DNA of 64,000 bases from Novosphingobium indicum (GCF_014645195.1 NZ_BMLK01000005.1:1-64000), one strand, 5' to 3'; positions 17,534-27,912 are shown, numbered from the stretch's first letter. Numbers and translations: made by a program. The notes: generated by a model not told the origin, from the letters alone.

Positions 17534-18694
17534 TTATTCCTCCTCGCCCGCGCCCTTGCCGAGCTCGGCCTTGAGCAGGAATGCATTTTGGGTTGCGATC
17601 ATCTGGCCTGGCTTCAGGCCTGAGACGATCTCAACGCGGCCGGCACTGCGTTGTCCGATCGTCACGTTTTGCGTGCGGAAGCCCTGATTGGTTCGCACGA
17701 AGACAACATCTCGTCCTTCAAGGGATTGAAGCGCGTCCTCCGATATGACGATTGCATCTGACACTTCACCGCGGCTCGGCAGGAGGCGGACGCGCACGGC
17801 AAGCCCAGGCTGCAGACTTCCCGCCACATCAAGTACAGCCGTGGCGGAACGCGTCTCACCGCCAAGACCAGGCGTAACGGCGCGCACACGAGCGTCTATC
17901 GTTCGGCCGCCGGGCAGCTCGATGATGGCCCGGTCGCCGGGAGCAAGCCTCTGGGCGTCAATTGGCCCGACCGTAGCCTCGATTTGCACCTTTGACGGGT
18001 CGGCGATGCGGAACAACTCGGTCTCCGGTTGCACGAAGGCGCCAAGACTGACGTTTTCCGCCGTCACCCGCCCGGAGATCGGGCTGGCCACTATCGCGCC
18101 GCTGCCATCGCGCGTGACGTTCGCAGCACCGGCGGCAACCTGGGCTCTTCGGGCTTCGGCCGCAGCGACCGCGGCCTCTGCCTGCGCCTGCTCATAGTCG
18201 GCGCGGGCGGTTACCTTCTGCTCATAGAGATGGCGCTCCCGAGCGAGCGTGCGCTGGGCCAGAACCGAGCGCGCGTCGGCCGCCGTCCGGTCGGCGGCGA
18301 TCTGGGCGGCATCTCGACTCTGCACTATGGCCAGCGTTTCTCCTGCGCGTACAGGATCGCCCAGCCGTTTGAGCACTCGCGTGACGGCGCCGCCAGCACG
18401 GGCTGTGACGATCGCTTCACCCGCCGGCGTCGCGGTAACCGTGCCCTGCGCGAGGATTTCGGAGCCAAGGCCGCCCGCTTGCGCCGGTTCTACGCCGATG
18501 GCAGCCTTGCGGATCGCCTCGTTGGTCATCGCAAGGCTAGCGGTGGGGGCTTCCGCCGTCTCTTCGGCCTTTCCGGCACTTGGCGCTTCCGCAGTAGGCT
18601 CCGCGGTGCAGCGCGCGACTGAGAAGCCACCAACTGCTGCGAGCAGAACGGCGCCAGCCACCCCGCCGAGGAGGCGTTTATCTTGTGTGATCAT
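17534..18694 (-). CDS. czcB: CzcB-type periplasmic adaptor
   Basis: A 386-residue membrane-fusion protein. An N-terminal anchor (LLGGVAGAVLLAAVGGFSVARC) precedes a low-complexity Ala/Glu linker. A barrel-sandwich half (VTARAGGAVTRVLKRLGDPVRAGETL) follows, then a helical hairpin with EQKVTARADYEQAQAE, the second lipoyl half (SPISGRVTAENVSLGAFVQ), and a beta-barrel region. The ATG overlaps the stop of the 77-residue ORF (ATGA). There is no N-terminal HMBD or His-rich zinc segment as in Cupriavidus CzcB. Confidence 0.88.
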   Translation of the reverse strand: MITQDKRLLGGVAGAVLLAAVGGFSVARCTAEPTAEAPSAGKAEETAEAPTASLAMTNEAIRKAAIGVEPAQAGGLGSEILAQGTVTATPAGEAIVTARAGGAVTRVLKRLGDPVRAGETLAIVQSRDAAQIAADRTAADARSVLAQRTLARERHLYEQKVTARADYEQAQAEAAVAAAEARRAQVAAGAANVTRDGSGAIVASPISGRVTAENVSLGAFVQPETELFRIADPSKVQIEATVGPIDAQRLAPGDRAIIELPGGRTIDARVRAVTPGLGGETRSATAVLDVAGSLQPGLAVRVRLLPSRGEVSDAIVISEDALQSLEGRDVVFVRTNQGFRTQNVTIGQRSAGRVEIVSGLKPGQMIATQNAFLLKAELGKGAGEEE

Positions 18695-18924
18695 TCAACA
18701 TCTCCGGATATCGTGTGAGCTGGCTGCGGGAGGGCGCGCGTCCCGGCGAGCCGTGAGGCAGAGGTTAAGGAAAGCGGGATGGTGCCGACTGTCGCATCCG
18801 GCACTGCGGGCATGGTGCGTTTCCCGTCAGTTTCGACGTAAGCGTCCTCAGCCCGCAAACGTGCATGAAAAACAGCCGGTCCAAGCATTGGGCGGTGGCC
18901 GTCGTTTGCGACAAGCTGGTTCAT
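18691..18924 (-). CDS. 77-residue protein of unknown function between czcC and czcB
   Basis: The ATG at 18924 overlaps the czcC stop (ATGA), and its own TGA overlaps the czcB ATG (ATGA), so it is translationally coupled on both sides. The 77 residues show no signal peptide, TM segment, Cys pair or His cluster, and no family that I recognise. The perfect packing argues that it is either translated or that the intervening frame is kept to couple czcB translation to czcC. Amino-acid composition alone is not decisive. Confidence 0.5.
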   Translation of the reverse strand: MNQLVANDGHRPMLGPAVFHARLRAEDAYVETDGKRTMPAVPDATVGTIPLSLTSASRLAGTRALPQPAHTISGDVE

Positions 18925-20231
18925 AGCCCCATGTCCACTTCGCTCGCCGCCGCTGCCTGGCGCGCTAGCGTGGCTTGAGCTTCCGCCCGTGCGCGGCGCG
19001 CTGCGATCAGTTCGGCCTGGGTTGAGGCATAGGCCTGCTGAGCATCAAGCAGCTCGAGCAGCGAGGATTTGCCGGCCCGGTACGATAGCTGGGCCAGCCG
19101 CAACGCCTCGCGCGCCTGGCCGATGCCGCTGGCCTCAAGTGCTGTGACGCGGGCCTCGGCGGCTGCCAGTGCTGCACGTGCGTTGGCGATTTCCGCCTGG
19201 GTGTTGGCAAGAACACTGTTGCGCCGCGCCTCGGCCGATTGAGTTCCCGACCGCGCGGCTGCGATGTTGCCTTGGTTGCGATCGAACACCGGCAGCGGCA
19301 CCGAAAGGCTGGCTATCAGCGCTCGATCGCCGGTTTGGCGGAGCTGGCGCACCCCCACACCAATCGACGGATCGAGCCGGCCGTCTGCGCGGGCTTGTCG
19401 CAGTTGCGCATCAGCGATGACTCGCTCGGCTTCTGCAAGGCGCACGTCAAGCGTCGCCACAGCATCCACGTTTCTGGGCGGTGCCAGCATATCGCTGCCG
19501 CTAAGCTCGGCCGGCGGAATATCGACGCCAAAGAGCGCCGCAAGTGAGCGTCGCGCGGCGGCTTCATCGGCTTCGGCCGCACGGAGCGCCGCCGTCGCCT
19601 GTGCGAGGGCCGCATCGGCGCGCAGGCCCCGCAGCGGCGGCTCCTTTCCCGCCTCGACAAGTTCGCGCGCGATCCGCGATAACTCGCGCGCTCTCATTTC
19701 ATTTTCGCGCGCAAGCGCCAGATTGTCGCGCGCGGCTACACCAAATGCGAAGAGATTGCGGACCTGTTGGCCAAGTTCGGCACGTGCAATCGCGAAGCGA
19801 TATTCCTGTGCGGCAAGTTCGGCCTCGGCAAGCGTCATCCGCGCCCTTCGCCTGCCGCCGATGTCGAGCCTCTGATTGACCGAGACCGTCGTTTCGGTGC
19901 CGTTGAAGCCCGAATAGGGGCCCGTGCCGGCGAAATTTTCGACGTCAACGCTCAGGACCGGATTGAACCGGAGCTTCGCCTGGCGCAGCCGTCCGCGTGC
20001 GGCTTCGACTTCGGCACGCGCAGCCGCGAGCGCCGGAGACCGCGCCTCGGCTTCTTCTAGGGCTTCGGCAAGGGTCAGCCTTGACGGTAGCGGTCCGGTC
20101 CGGACCGCAACAGCGGCCTCCGGGGCCGGCGGTCCCGCTATTTGAGACGCCGTCGGCTGCGCGGCAGCGGGCGTGGCGCTGAATGCCGCCACGAGCGCCG
20201 CAACCGAGGCGGCGGCAGATATGCGATGCAT
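18921..20231 (-). CDS. czcC: CzcC-type outer-membrane channel
   Basis: A 436-residue TolC-family protein with a signal peptide ending in AAAQ. The mature part starts with LTLAEALEEAEARSPALAAARAE, typical of OEP domains. A beta-strand segment (FNPVLSVDVENF), a second repeat (LDPSIGVGVRQL and SVPLPVFDRNQG) and an Ala-rich coiled coil follow. AGGAG lies about 10 nt before ATG 20231. It is the first structural gene of the czc operon, after the CzcI-like gene. It should provide the outer-membrane exit duct for CzcA and CzcB. Confidence 0.9.
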   Translation of the reverse strand: MHRISAAASVAALVAAFSATPAAAQPTASQIAGPPAPEAAVAVRTGPLPSRLTLAEALEEAEARSPALAAARAEVEAARGRLRQAKLRFNPVLSVDVENFAGTGPYSGFNGTETTVSVNQRLDIGGRRRARMTLAEAELAAQEYRFAIARAELGQQVRNLFAFGVAARDNLALARENEMRARELSRIARELVEAGKEPPLRGLRADAALAQATAALRAAEADEAAARRSLAALFGVDIPPAELSGSDMLAPPRNVDAVATLDVRLAEAERVIADAQLRQARADGRLDPSIGVGVRQLRQTGDRALIASLSVPLPVFDRNQGNIAAARSGTQSAEARRNSVLANTQAEIANARAALAAAEARVTALEASGIGQAREALRLAQLSYRAGKSSLLELLDAQQAYASTQAELIAARRARAEAQATLARQAAAASEVDMGL

Positions 20232-20298
20232 GAAGAAACGACTCCTGACAAACCAAACAGGTGCGCCGGCCTGCGATCAGGCTACGGCAAGTTGGTTG

Positions 20299-20643
20299 TC
20301 AGGCCATTGGAGGTCGATACACGTCGAAGAGTGTTGGTGGAGCAATGGCGCTCCCTGGTCCTGCGGGCAGGATTTCTAGCTTTTCCCCCAGTACCTCGCC
20401 AGATCCAGCTTCCACTGGGACAGCAATATGGTGACAATGACAGCCATAGCACTTCACCAACAACGTTCCGCTGTCCGATGAGGAATCCTTGCCTTGCTCG
20501 ACCGTATCCTTGGTGCTCTTGAAAAATTCGGCGCCGCTAGCCGCGCTCTTTTCTGCCCTGATTTCCGCCGCATGCGCCATCGATCCCGTCACCACGCCGA
20601 GGACGAGGAAAAGGCTTGCAAGGAGTTGGAGCAGGCTTTTCAT
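20299..20643 (-). CDS. CzcI-like small exported Cys/His protein
   Basis: From ATG 20643, 114 residues with a clear signal peptide (MKSLLQLLASLFLVLGVV to AHA). The mature protein has a CYGCHCHH cluster and ends LFDVYRPPMA. Position (just before czcC), size, a signal peptide, a Cys/His motif and a Pro-rich end recall the CzcI and DUF2946-like proteins found upstream of czcCBA. CzcI modulates czc expression or metal handling in the periplasm. Sequence similarity is too loose to be sure, so the function is inferred from context. Confidence 0.6.
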   Translation of the reverse strand: MKSLLQLLASLFLVLGVVTGSMAHAAEIRAEKSAASGAEFFKSTKDTVEQGKDSSSDSGTLLVKCYGCHCHHIAVPVEAGSGEVLGEKLEILPAGPGSAIAPPTLFDVYRPPMA

Positions 20644-20920
20644 TGCGCGGCCCCTAGCAACTTTGTTGTCGAGTGGGAATAGTAAAAACGACCGCACGTG
20701 CTGAAAGTGACCCTGCGTTTCCTAAGCCTGCTCTATATGATATGCCATCTCATCCTACGAAGGTCTATCTACTACTGCAGACGAAAATTCATTCGGCATC
20801 AGAAACGTCAATGCAATCTGGACAGGATTGCGCGTCGTTCCAACCCACATCCAGCTAGCACCATACGTTCATCTGTTGTTGACCACCGATCGATTGACCA
20901 GACGACACTAGGCTAACGTT

Positions 20921-21130
20921 GTGTTTGCCGAACAATTCAGGGCGGCTGCTTATTCCATGCGCTACCATTTTGCTCGCAACGATGAGAGCTGGCCATGCGG
21001 ATCCCGTCCCGAACTCGCCTGCGGGAAGAACTGCGGCGACATCACCGATGGTATCATTGCGCGAGCAGAGCAGGACCGCGCGCATGCCGCCATCGCCTGG
21101 GCGGTAACGGTAAAGCATCAGGACGACCAT
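20921..21130 (-). pseudogene. Remnant of a short CDF cation transporter
   Basis: In one minus-strand frame this segment reads LYRYRPGDGGMRAVLL then CSRNDTIGDVAAVLP and SAWPALIVASKMV. It aligns with the C-terminal third of the intact CDF at 3461-4105 (SRFREGDANVRAVWL, FSRNDALANVAVIAA, SAWPDLTVAAVIA). The N-terminal two thirds cannot be found upstream in any frame (21131-21484 holds nothing else that I recognise), and the frame runs on without the proper end. It is a decayed copy of a gene related to, but not identical with, the intact one. Confidence 0.6.
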
Positions 21131-21484
21131 GCCGTTGACGCTCAACGCTGGGCAGTCGGTTACAGAAGCGGTCCTGGGCGTAGACTCTTCGGTGTGGCCT
21201 TTAATGCCGTCAATGGAGGGCCTATTTGTAGCACCTGAACTCCATCCTCCGAAAACCTCGGGCTGAACATTCGCGGGGCGAAGCGCTCCGGGAGTTGGGC
21301 AGCGTAAAACGCTTCTCCCGCCCACGTGCACCTTTGCAGGCGCCTGTCCGCGTTTGGCATCGATGGGAGCGATGACCGCAGTTGGCGTGATGCGACGGCA
21401 AGGCGAAAACGCGTTCTCGCCGCAGCCATGAATCGACGATCTTCGCCTGGTCCAAACTTCAAAGCTCTTCGGGAGGTGCTTTCT

Positions 21485-21500
21485 GGCTCCTCCCGGAGCC
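21485..21500 (-). terminator. Stem-loop just after cusF
   Basis: GGCTCC (21485-21490) and GGAGCC (21495-21500) form a 6-bp GC-rich stem with a 4-nt loop, 11 bp beyond the stop of the minus-strand cusF-like gene. No T-run follows, so termination efficiency is uncertain, but the position at the operon end fits. Confidence 0.4.
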
Positions 21501-21511
21501 TGGGTAACCAA

Positions 21512-21922
21512 CTACTGTTTCTGAAGGGCCGTCACCTCGCCGCTGCCGTCCTTCAGTGTCAGATCGAAGACTACCCTATCACCGACCTTCACGCTGTCGA
21601 GGAGTTCGGGCTTCGCCTTGAACGCCATGGTCATGGACGGCCAGTCCGCCTCGGGAATCGGTCCATGGTCGAGTGTGATCGAACCGGCCGACTTGTCGAT
21701 CGCCGTCACCGTACCCTTGCCCTTCGCCATCTTGGCACCGCCATCGGCGGGCATCGCCATATTGCCCATGTCGCCGGACATGCTCCCGGCCATCTCGCCC
21801 TTGTCGGACGCAGCTTCGGTAGCTGTATTCGCTGCTGTGGTATCGTTAGTTTCCGCCTTCTGGCCGCATGCGGCGAGCAGGGCCGAAACGCCAAGTATGG
21901 TCATGAGCATGAGAGGTTTCAT
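21512..21922 (-). CDS. cusF: CusF-like copper-binding lipoprotein
   Basis: A 136-residue protein with a signal sequence ending in the lipobox LLAACG, so probably membrane-anchored, unlike soluble E. coli CusF. A Met/Asp/Gly-rich linker (GEMAGSMSGDMGNMAMP) precedes a CusF-type OB-fold. Its metal motif is visible as LDHGPIPEADWPSMTMAF: His, Trp and the two Met of the Cu(I)/Ag(I) site. AAGGAG precedes ATG 21922, 11 bp after cusA. It should deliver periplasmic Cu(I)/Ag(I) to the CusCBA pump. A second CusF domain is fused to the adaptor encoded upstream. Confidence 0.85.
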   Translation of the reverse strand: MKPLMLMTILGVSALLAACGQKAETNDTTAANTATEAASDKGEMAGSMSGDMGNMAMPADGGAKMAKGKGTVTAIDKSAGSITLDHGPIPEADWPSMTMAFKAKPELLDSVKVGDRVVFDLTLKDGSGEVTALQKQ

Positions 21923-21933
21923 TTTTTTCTCCT

Positions 21934-24900
21934 TCAGTATTGAGCGGGTCGAGCGCCGGTTTTCGCTCGCCGCCGGCGTATCAGCAGATAGGCGGCAGGG
22001 ATCACGAACATCGAGAGCAGCGGCGCGGTGAGCATGCCGCCGACCATTGGTGCTGCGATCCGGCTCATGATTTCCGATCCCGCGCCCGTGCCGACCAATA
22101 TCGGGAGCAGACCGGCAACGATCACCGCCACGGTCATCGCTTTGGGTCGGACGCGCAGCAGCGCGCCTTCGCGCACGGCCTCGGATACCTGTTCGGTAGA
22201 AAGGTCTTCGCCTTGGTCCTTTAGTGCGCTCTTGAGATATATGAGCATCACCACGCCGAACTCGGCAGCGACACCGGCCAGTGCGATGAAGCCGACGCCG
22301 GTCGCAACCGACTGATGATAGCCCAACAGGTAAAGCATCCAGAAGCCACCCGTCAGCGCGAAGGGAAGCGTCGCCATGATCAGCGCCGCCTCGTCGAGCC
22401 TGCCGAAGATCATGAACAACAGAACGAAAATGATGGCCAACGTTGCCGGAACAACGATCTTGAGTCTGTCGAGGGCTCGCTGGAGATATTCGAACTGGCC
22501 CGACCAGGCGATGGAAACGCCGGGCGCAAGTTTGACCTCCTTGGACACCGTCGTTTGCAGGTCGTCCACCACCGAAGTGAGATCGCGGCCCCGCACGTCG
22601 ATATAGACCCAGGTCGACAGCCGGCCGTTCTCGGTCTTGAGCATCGGTGGCCCGTCGTTCACCTGGAGCCGCGCTATGGTTCCCAGCGTGATCTGTTGCC
22701 CGGCCGGCGTAAGAATGGGCAGGGCCCGCAATTCATCGAGGCTGTCGCGGATTTCGCGCGGATAGCGTACGCTGATGGGATAGCGCGCGAGGCCTTCGAC
22801 CGTCTGCCCGATATTCTCGCCGCCAATCGCGCCCGCCACGATCTCCTGCACGTCAGCAATATTGAGCCCGAAGCGCGCGGCGGCCGCGCGGTCGATGTCG
22901 ACATCGATGTAGCGCCCGCCTGTGAGCCGTTCAGCCAGCGCGGAACTCACGCCCGGCACCTGTTTCGCCACCGCTTCAACATCATGGGCAATGCGATCGA
23001 GTTCGGCGAGATCGGGCCCCGACACCTTGACCCCGATTGGGCTCTTGATGCCGGTCGCGAGCATGTCGATGCGGTTACGGATTGGCGGCACCCAGATATT
23101 GGCGAGCCCCGGCACCTGCACCACGCGATCCAGTTCCTCGACCAGTTTTTCGGAAGTCATGCCGGCTCGCCACTGGTCGCGCGGCTTGAAGCGGATGGTG
23201 GTCTCGAACATGACGAGCGGTGCGGGGTCGGTGGCGGTTTCCGCGCGCCCGGCCTTGCCGAACACCCGCTCGACCTCCGGCACGCTCTTGATCATACGGT
23301 CGGTCTGCTGGAGCAACTCGGATGCCTTGGCGGCAGACAGGCCCGGCAGGGCGGAGGGCATGTAGAGCAGGTCGCCCTCGTCCATGGGCGGCAGGAATTC
23401 ACCGCCGAGGCGGGACAGCGGCCAGACGGTGGTAGCGAGAACGACCCCGGCGATGACGAGCGTTGCCTTGGGCCGCTTAAGCACCCAGTCTATGCCCGGC
23501 CGATAGGCGCGGGTGAGGCCGCGATTGATCGGATTTGCCTGTTCGGAAGGAATGCGCCCCCGGATGAGCCAGCCCATCAGCACCGGCACAAGCGTTACCG
23601 ACAGGATCGCGGCGGCAGCCATGGCGTAGGTCTTGGTGAAGGCGAGCGGTGAGAACAACCGCCCTTCCTGCGCCTGCAGCGTGAATACCGGCACGAAGGA
23701 CAGGGTGATGATCAGCAGCGAGAAGAACAGCGCCGGTCCAACCTCCACCGCTGCCTCGGTGACGACGGTCCAGCGTTTCTGACCCCGTAGTTCTTCGCCG
23801 GGATGATCGCGCTCCCAACGCTCAATCTTCTTGTGCGCGTTCTCGATCATCACGATTGCCGCGTCGACCATCGCGCCGACCGCGATCGCGATGCCACCAA
23901 GCGACATGATGTTGGCGTTGACCCCTTGGAAACGCATCACGATGAACGCCGCAAGCACTCCCAGCGGCAGTGTCACGATTGCTACCAGCGCCGAACGGGC
24001 GTGCCAGAGGAATAATGCACAGACGATGGCGACGACCAGGAATTCCTCGAGAAGCTTGCTGGTGAGGTTCGCGACCGAAGCATCTATCAGCTGCGAGCGG
24101 TCATAGGTGGGAACAATCTCAACCCCCTTGGGCAGGCCCTTCTTGAGTTCCTCCAGCTTTGTCTCGACTGACTCGATGGCGCTGCGGGCATCTGCGCCTT
24201 GGCGCAACACGATGACGCCGCCCGCCACCTCACCCTCACCGTCGAGTTCCGCGATGCCTCGCCGGATTTCGGGACCGAGCTGAATGGTAGCGACATCGCC
24301 CAGCGTCACGGGTATGCCGCCGGCTGCGGTGCGCAGCGGGATAGCGCGGAAATCGTCCAGCGACCGGAGATAGCCGGAGGCGCGGACCATATATTCGGCT
24401 TCGGCCATTTCGAGCACCGAACCGCCGGTCTCCTGATTGGCCCGCCTTATCGCTTCCACCGCCTCAGCGTGGGTGACACCGTAGCCGACAAGCTTCACCG
24501 GATCGAGCACCACCTGATACTGTTTGACCATGCCGCCAAGACTCGCGACTTCGGCTATGCCGGGAATGGTTTTGAGTTCGTAGCGCAGGAACCAGTCCTG
24601 CAGGCTCCGCAGTTGCGAGAGATCGTTCCGTCCTGTGCGATCGACAAGCGCGTATTCGTAAATCCACCCGACGCCGGTTGCATCGGGTCCGATTGCGCTC
24701 TTCGCTGTCTCCGGAAGGTTGCCCTGTACCTGGTTCAAATATTCGAGCACGCGCGAGCGTGCCCAGTAAAGATCGGTGCCATCCTCGAAGATTACATAGA
24801 CATAGCTGTCACCGAAAAAGCTGTAGCCCCGCACGGTCATGGCACCGGGCACTGAAAGCATGGTGGTGGCGAGCGGATAGGTGACCTGATCCTCCACAAT

Positions 24901-25077
24901 CTGCGGCGCTTGTCCGGGATAGCTGGTGCGGACGATGACCTGCGTATCCGAAAGGTCGGGGAGCGCGTCGATCGGCGTGGTCTGCACCGCCCAAAGCCCG
25001 GCGAAGAGCAGTGCCAGCGCGCCCAATACAACAAAGAGACGGTTCTGGACCGACCAGTGAATGAGCCGGGCAATCAT
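21934..25077 (-). CDS. cusA: CusA-type Cu/Ag RND pump subunit
   Basis: A 1047-residue inner-membrane RND protein whose ATG overlaps the cusB stop (ATGA). TM4 has [18 protein letters not shown], the HME4 signature of Cu(I)/Ag(I) pumps. The N-terminus ([21 protein letters not shown]) and the cleft segment [19 protein letters not shown], which supplies a metal-binding Met region, match CusA/SilA. Length is normal and no disruption is seen. It exports Cu(I) and Ag(I) from periplasm or cytoplasm through CusC. Confidence 0.93.
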   Translation of the reverse strand: MIARLIHWSVQNRLFVVLGALALLFAGLWAVQTTPIDALPDLSDTQVIVRTSYPGQAPQIVEDQVTYPLATTMLSVPGAMTVRGYSFFGDSYVYVIFEDGTDLYWARSRVLEYLNQVQGNLPETAKSAIGPDATGVGWIYEYALVDRTGRNDLSQLRSLQDWFLRYELKTIPGIAEVASLGGMVKQYQVVLDPVKLVGYGVTHAEAVEAIRRANQETGGSVLEMAEAEYMVRASGYLRSLDDFRAIPLRTAAGGIPVTLGDVATIQLGPEIRRGIAELDGEGEVAGGVIVLRQGADARSAIESVETKLEELKKGLPKGVEIVPTYDRSQLIDASVANLTSKLLEEFLVVAIVCALFLWHARSALVAIVTLPLGVLAAFIVMRFQGVNANIMSLGGIAIAVGAMVDAAIVMIENAHKKIERWERDHPGEELRGQKRWTVVTEAAVEVGPALFFSLLIITLSFVPVFTLQAQEGRLFSPLAFTKTYAMAAAAILSVTLVPVLMGWLIRGRIPSEQANPINRGLTRAYRPGIDWVLKRPKATLVIAGVVLATTVWPLSRLGGEFLPPMDEGDLLYMPSALPGLSAAKASELLQQTDRMIKSVPEVERVFGKAGRAETATDPAPLVMFETTIRFKPRDQWRAGMTSEKLVEELDRVVQVPGLANIWVPPIRNRIDMLATGIKSPIGVKVSGPDLAELDRIAHDVEAVAKQVPGVSSALAERLTGGRYIDVDIDRAAAARFGLNIADVQEIVAGAIGGENIGQTVEGLARYPISVRYPREIRDSLDELRALPILTPAGQQITLGTIARLQVNDGPPMLKTENGRLSTWVYIDVRGRDLTSVVDDLQTTVSKEVKLAPGVSIAWSGQFEYLQRALDRLKIVVPATLAIIFVLLFMIFGRLDEAALIMATLPFALTGGFWMLYLLGYHQSVATGVGFIALAGVAAEFGVVMLIYLKSALKDQGEDLSTEQVSEAVREGALLRVRPKAMTVAVIVAGLLPILVGTGAGSEIMSRIAAPMVGGMLTAPLLSMFVIPAAYLLIRRRRAKTGARPAQY

Positions 25078-26546
25078 TGACCGCTCTCCCGTGTAATGAA
25101 GCGAACGGTCGGCCCTTCCGGCGGCTGGTCGAAGGTAAACCGGACCTTGTCGCCTGCCTTGAACCCTTTGGTGGTTGCCGGATCGCCCAGCCGGAAGCTC
25201 ATGGTCATGGCCGGCCAGCCGAGGGCCGGCACCGGGCCATGCTTCAGGGTGACACTGTCGGACGCGATCTTCTCGATCTGTCCTGTCGCGGTATAGTTTT
25301 TGGCCTTGGATGCGGGCGGCGTCGCGGTGCCACTGATTGGCCGCACTTCCATTGCCGACAGGCTCGCCTCGGAATCGATCAGGAATTGGCCCGAGGTGAC
25401 GACTTTCTCGCCCTCGGACAGGCCCGCAAGGATTTCGGTCCGGCCATCCGCCTCCAAGCCCGTCCTGACTTCTGCCGGCTGATAGCGTCCCTTCGCCAGC
25501 GCCAGCATCACTAGCGTGCGCTTGCCAGTACGAATGAGCGCTTCGGACGGCACCAGCAGCGCACTGCGCTGCGCGGCCGCAAAGCTTACCGTCGCAAACA
25601 TGCCAGGACGCAGCCTGCCACCGCGATTGGCAAGCTCAATGCGCGCGGTCACTGTCCGGCTTTGGGAATCTGCCTGCGGAAGGATCGTGCGCACCCGTCC
25701 CCGAAACGTCTCGCCCGGGAAGGCGGTCAGGGTTGCGTTAACCGGTCCTCCCGGCTGTGCTTGACGCGCCATCGCCTCGGGCACGGCGGCATCGAGCCAG
25801 ACTGTGCCGAGCCCGTTTACCTCGGCGAGGGTCTGGCCGGCCATGACGCTCATGCCCGGGCGCACGGCAAGCGACTTGATCGCGCCCCCGATAGGCGAAG
25901 CGATTGTGATGGCCGTCCGAGGGCGTCCGCTACGCTCCACCATGGCGATGGTCGATTGCGGCATGCCGAGCAGGACGAGGCGCTGTCTCGCCGCGTTGGC
26001 GAGAGCCTGGTCGCCCGTGCGGAGCACTGCAACGAACTCTTCCTGCGCTCCGCCCCACTCGGGAATGAGCAAATCGACGAGCGGTGCTCCGGCCCCGATT
26101 ACGTCATCAGGTGCGCGGTTATAGCTCCGCTGGACGAAGCCGCTGGCGCGCGGCTGGATGATCGCGACCTCGCGCTCGTTGTAACCGATCGTTCCCGTCG
26201 CGGTGAGGCCGCCGCCAATGGTCCCCCAGCGCGCCTCGGCGATGCGCATGCCCAGGCTCTGGGCCAATGCTGGATCGATGCGCACGCCTGCGCCTTCCCC
26301 ACCTTCGTCGGCATATTTGGGAATGGTCTTCATGCCCATCGAGGAACGAGTTTCCGGATTGTCGTAATGCTCCTGGGGCACCATCGGATCGTACCAGTAT
26401 AGCACCTTGCGGCCTTCTTCGGTCTTAGCCGGGGCCGACACATCATGGCTCAACGAAGCCAGGCCATAGCCCAGGCCGCTCGCGACCAGTGCAATCGCCG
26501 CCGCGGCAAGGCCGAGCCGCGCTTTCGAAGAAAGTTGCAGCTTCAT
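25074..26546 (-). CDS. cusB: CusB-type adaptor with fused C-terminal CusF domain
   Basis: From ATG 26546 (overlapping the cusC stop), 490 residues. An N-terminal anchor is followed by a heavy-metal-binding domain ([18 protein letters not shown], then [14 protein letters not shown]), the barrel-sandwich and beta-barrel parts ([18 protein letters not shown]), and a C-terminal CusF OB-fold with [19 protein letters not shown] carrying the His/Trp/Met-Met site. Cu(I)/Ag(I) delivered to the adaptor can thus be bound at two places. The CusF fusion is seen in several proteobacterial CusB proteins. A start at 26576 would place sequence before the anchor that overlaps cusC. Confidence 0.9.
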   Translation of the reverse strand: MKLQLSSKARLGLAAAAIALVASGLGYGLASLSHDVSAPAKTEEGRKVLYWYDPMVPQEHYDNPETRSSMGMKTIPKYADEGGEGAGVRIDPALAQSLGMRIAEARWGTIGGGLTATGTIGYNEREVAIIQPRASGFVQRSYNRAPDDVIGAGAPLVDLLIPEWGGAQEEFVAVLRTGDQALANAARQRLVLLGMPQSTIAMVERSGRPRTAITIASPIGGAIKSLAVRPGMSVMAGQTLAEVNGLGTVWLDAAVPEAMARQAQPGGPVNATLTAFPGETFRGRVRTILPQADSQSRTVTARIELANRGGRLRPGMFATVSFAAAQRSALLVPSEALIRTGKRTLVMLALAKGRYQPAEVRTGLEADGRTEILAGLSEGEKVVTSGQFLIDSEASLSAMEVRPISGTATPPASKAKNYTATGQIEKIASDSVTLKHGPVPALGWPAMTMSFRLGDPATTKGFKAGDKVRFTFDQPPEGPTVRFITRESGQ

Positions 26547-27772
26547 CGATCGTCTCCAAAGTTCAGAGCCAGCCACGCTTCATGGCGGGCAACGGCGGCT
26601 TCGCGGTCCAGCGTGTCGAGCTCGGTCCGGGCAAGGCTAGCTTCCGCCTCGATCACATCGAGCAGCCCGGCGCGTCCAGCGGCGTAACTGGCGGTCTCAA
26701 GCGCCGCTTCCCGCCGGCCAAGCGGCAGGAGCGTGTCTTTCGCCCGCATCCACTGTTTGTGGTGCATGGCGTGCTGCGCGAGCCCGGCATCGAGCTGCGC
26801 CTGCAAAGTCCGGCGCACGTCTTCCTGCTCGGCGCGAGCGGCCGCCGCGTCCGATGTCGCCGCCGCGATCCGCGGATTCTGCCGGCGGCCGGGAAAGATC
26901 GGCAGCGACATGGTGGCACCTACCGACACCATGTTGCCAAATTGCGGATCACGTCGCTGGAAAGCGACATTGAACCCCCAGTCGGGCCGTTTTTCCGCCC
27001 GTGCGGTCTCGACGTCGGCCAGCGCCTGGCCAACATTTGCAGAGGCCAGCCCGAGATCCGGATGGCGAGCGATCGCGGCGCTGAGCTCGGATCGCGAAAT
27101 GTCGAAATGCGGGATCGTCCCTGTGGGGACCGGGTCGGCCTCGCCGGTCCAGCGCGCCAGTTCCGCGCGGGCCTTGCCTGCTTCGGCGACGAGCATGCTG
27201 CGGCGATCTTCGAACAGTTCGGCAATCGACTGGCGGATGTTGAGGCTTTGCGCCGGCCGTCCCGTGCCTGCCGTCACTGCCGAAACGGCGGCGCCGGACA
27301 GACGCCGCAGACGTTCCAATATGATGTCCATCGCCTCAAGGCGTTTTTGCGCATAGAAAGCGTCGATCCACGCCAGCGCCGTGGCAACTCTGATTCTGCG
27401 AAGATCCGAACTGCTTTTGGCCTGAGCCGCTACGATATCAGCCTCCGCCCTGTCCTGCTGGGCGTGCCGCTTGGCAAGGTTCGGCACCTCCTGCTCGATG
27501 CCGAACCGTTCCATCGTCATGTTCTCTCGGGTGAAGTTAAAAGCTGGCGGGCCGGATACGGGAAAATTGTCGATGCCGATCCCGAGCTTCGGGTCGGGCA
27601 GTTGCCCCGCGGCAATCGCGGCCGACTGACGCGCGCGAACTTGTTGCGCCCGCGCCTCAAGCAACGGGGCGTCGTTTGCCGCGCGGTTCAGCGCTTCCTC
27701 GAAACTGAGTGGCCCCGCCAGCGCTGGGCCCGAAATCGCCGCGAGGAGCGGCGCGCAATATAACAATCGCAT
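26543..27772 (-). CDS. cusC: CusC-like TolC-family outer-membrane protein
   Basis: From ATG 27772 (with AGGAGA upstream), 409 residues. A signal peptide ends ALAGPLS. The OEP pattern follows: LSFEEALNRAANDAPLLEARAQQ, QLPDPKLGIGIDNFP (typical of the metal-pump branch), a coiled coil, VGATMSLPIFPGRRQNP and the second helical hairpin. It is the first gene of the cus efflux set and overlaps cusB by 4 nt. Confidence 0.88.
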   Translation of the reverse strand: MRLLYCAPLLAAISGPALAGPLSFEEALNRAANDAPLLEARAQQVRARQSAAIAAGQLPDPKLGIGIDNFPVSGPPAFNFTRENMTMERFGIEQEVPNLAKRHAQQDRAEADIVAAQAKSSSDLRRIRVATALAWIDAFYAQKRLEAMDIILERLRRLSGAAVSAVTAGTGRPAQSLNIRQSIAELFEDRRSMLVAEAGKARAELARWTGEADPVPTGTIPHFDISRSELSAAIARHPDLGLASANVGQALADVETARAEKRPDWGFNVAFQRRDPQFGNMVSVGATMSLPIFPGRRQNPRIAAATSDAAAARAEQEDVRRTLQAQLDAGLAQHAMHHKQWMRAKDTLLPLGRREAALETASYAAGRAGLLDVIEAEASLARTELDTLDREAAVARHEAWLALNFGDDR

Positions 27773-27912
27773 TGAAGTCTCCTGATCGGCAGCAATCAGA
27801 CCGACGTGTAAACAATAGCGGCTCGGCAAACGGACGCCGGCGAAGATGAGGGATCTCCGCCGGCGCCACGCGCCTGGCTCACATGTCTATTGCTATCGGC
27901 CAGGCAACAGTC

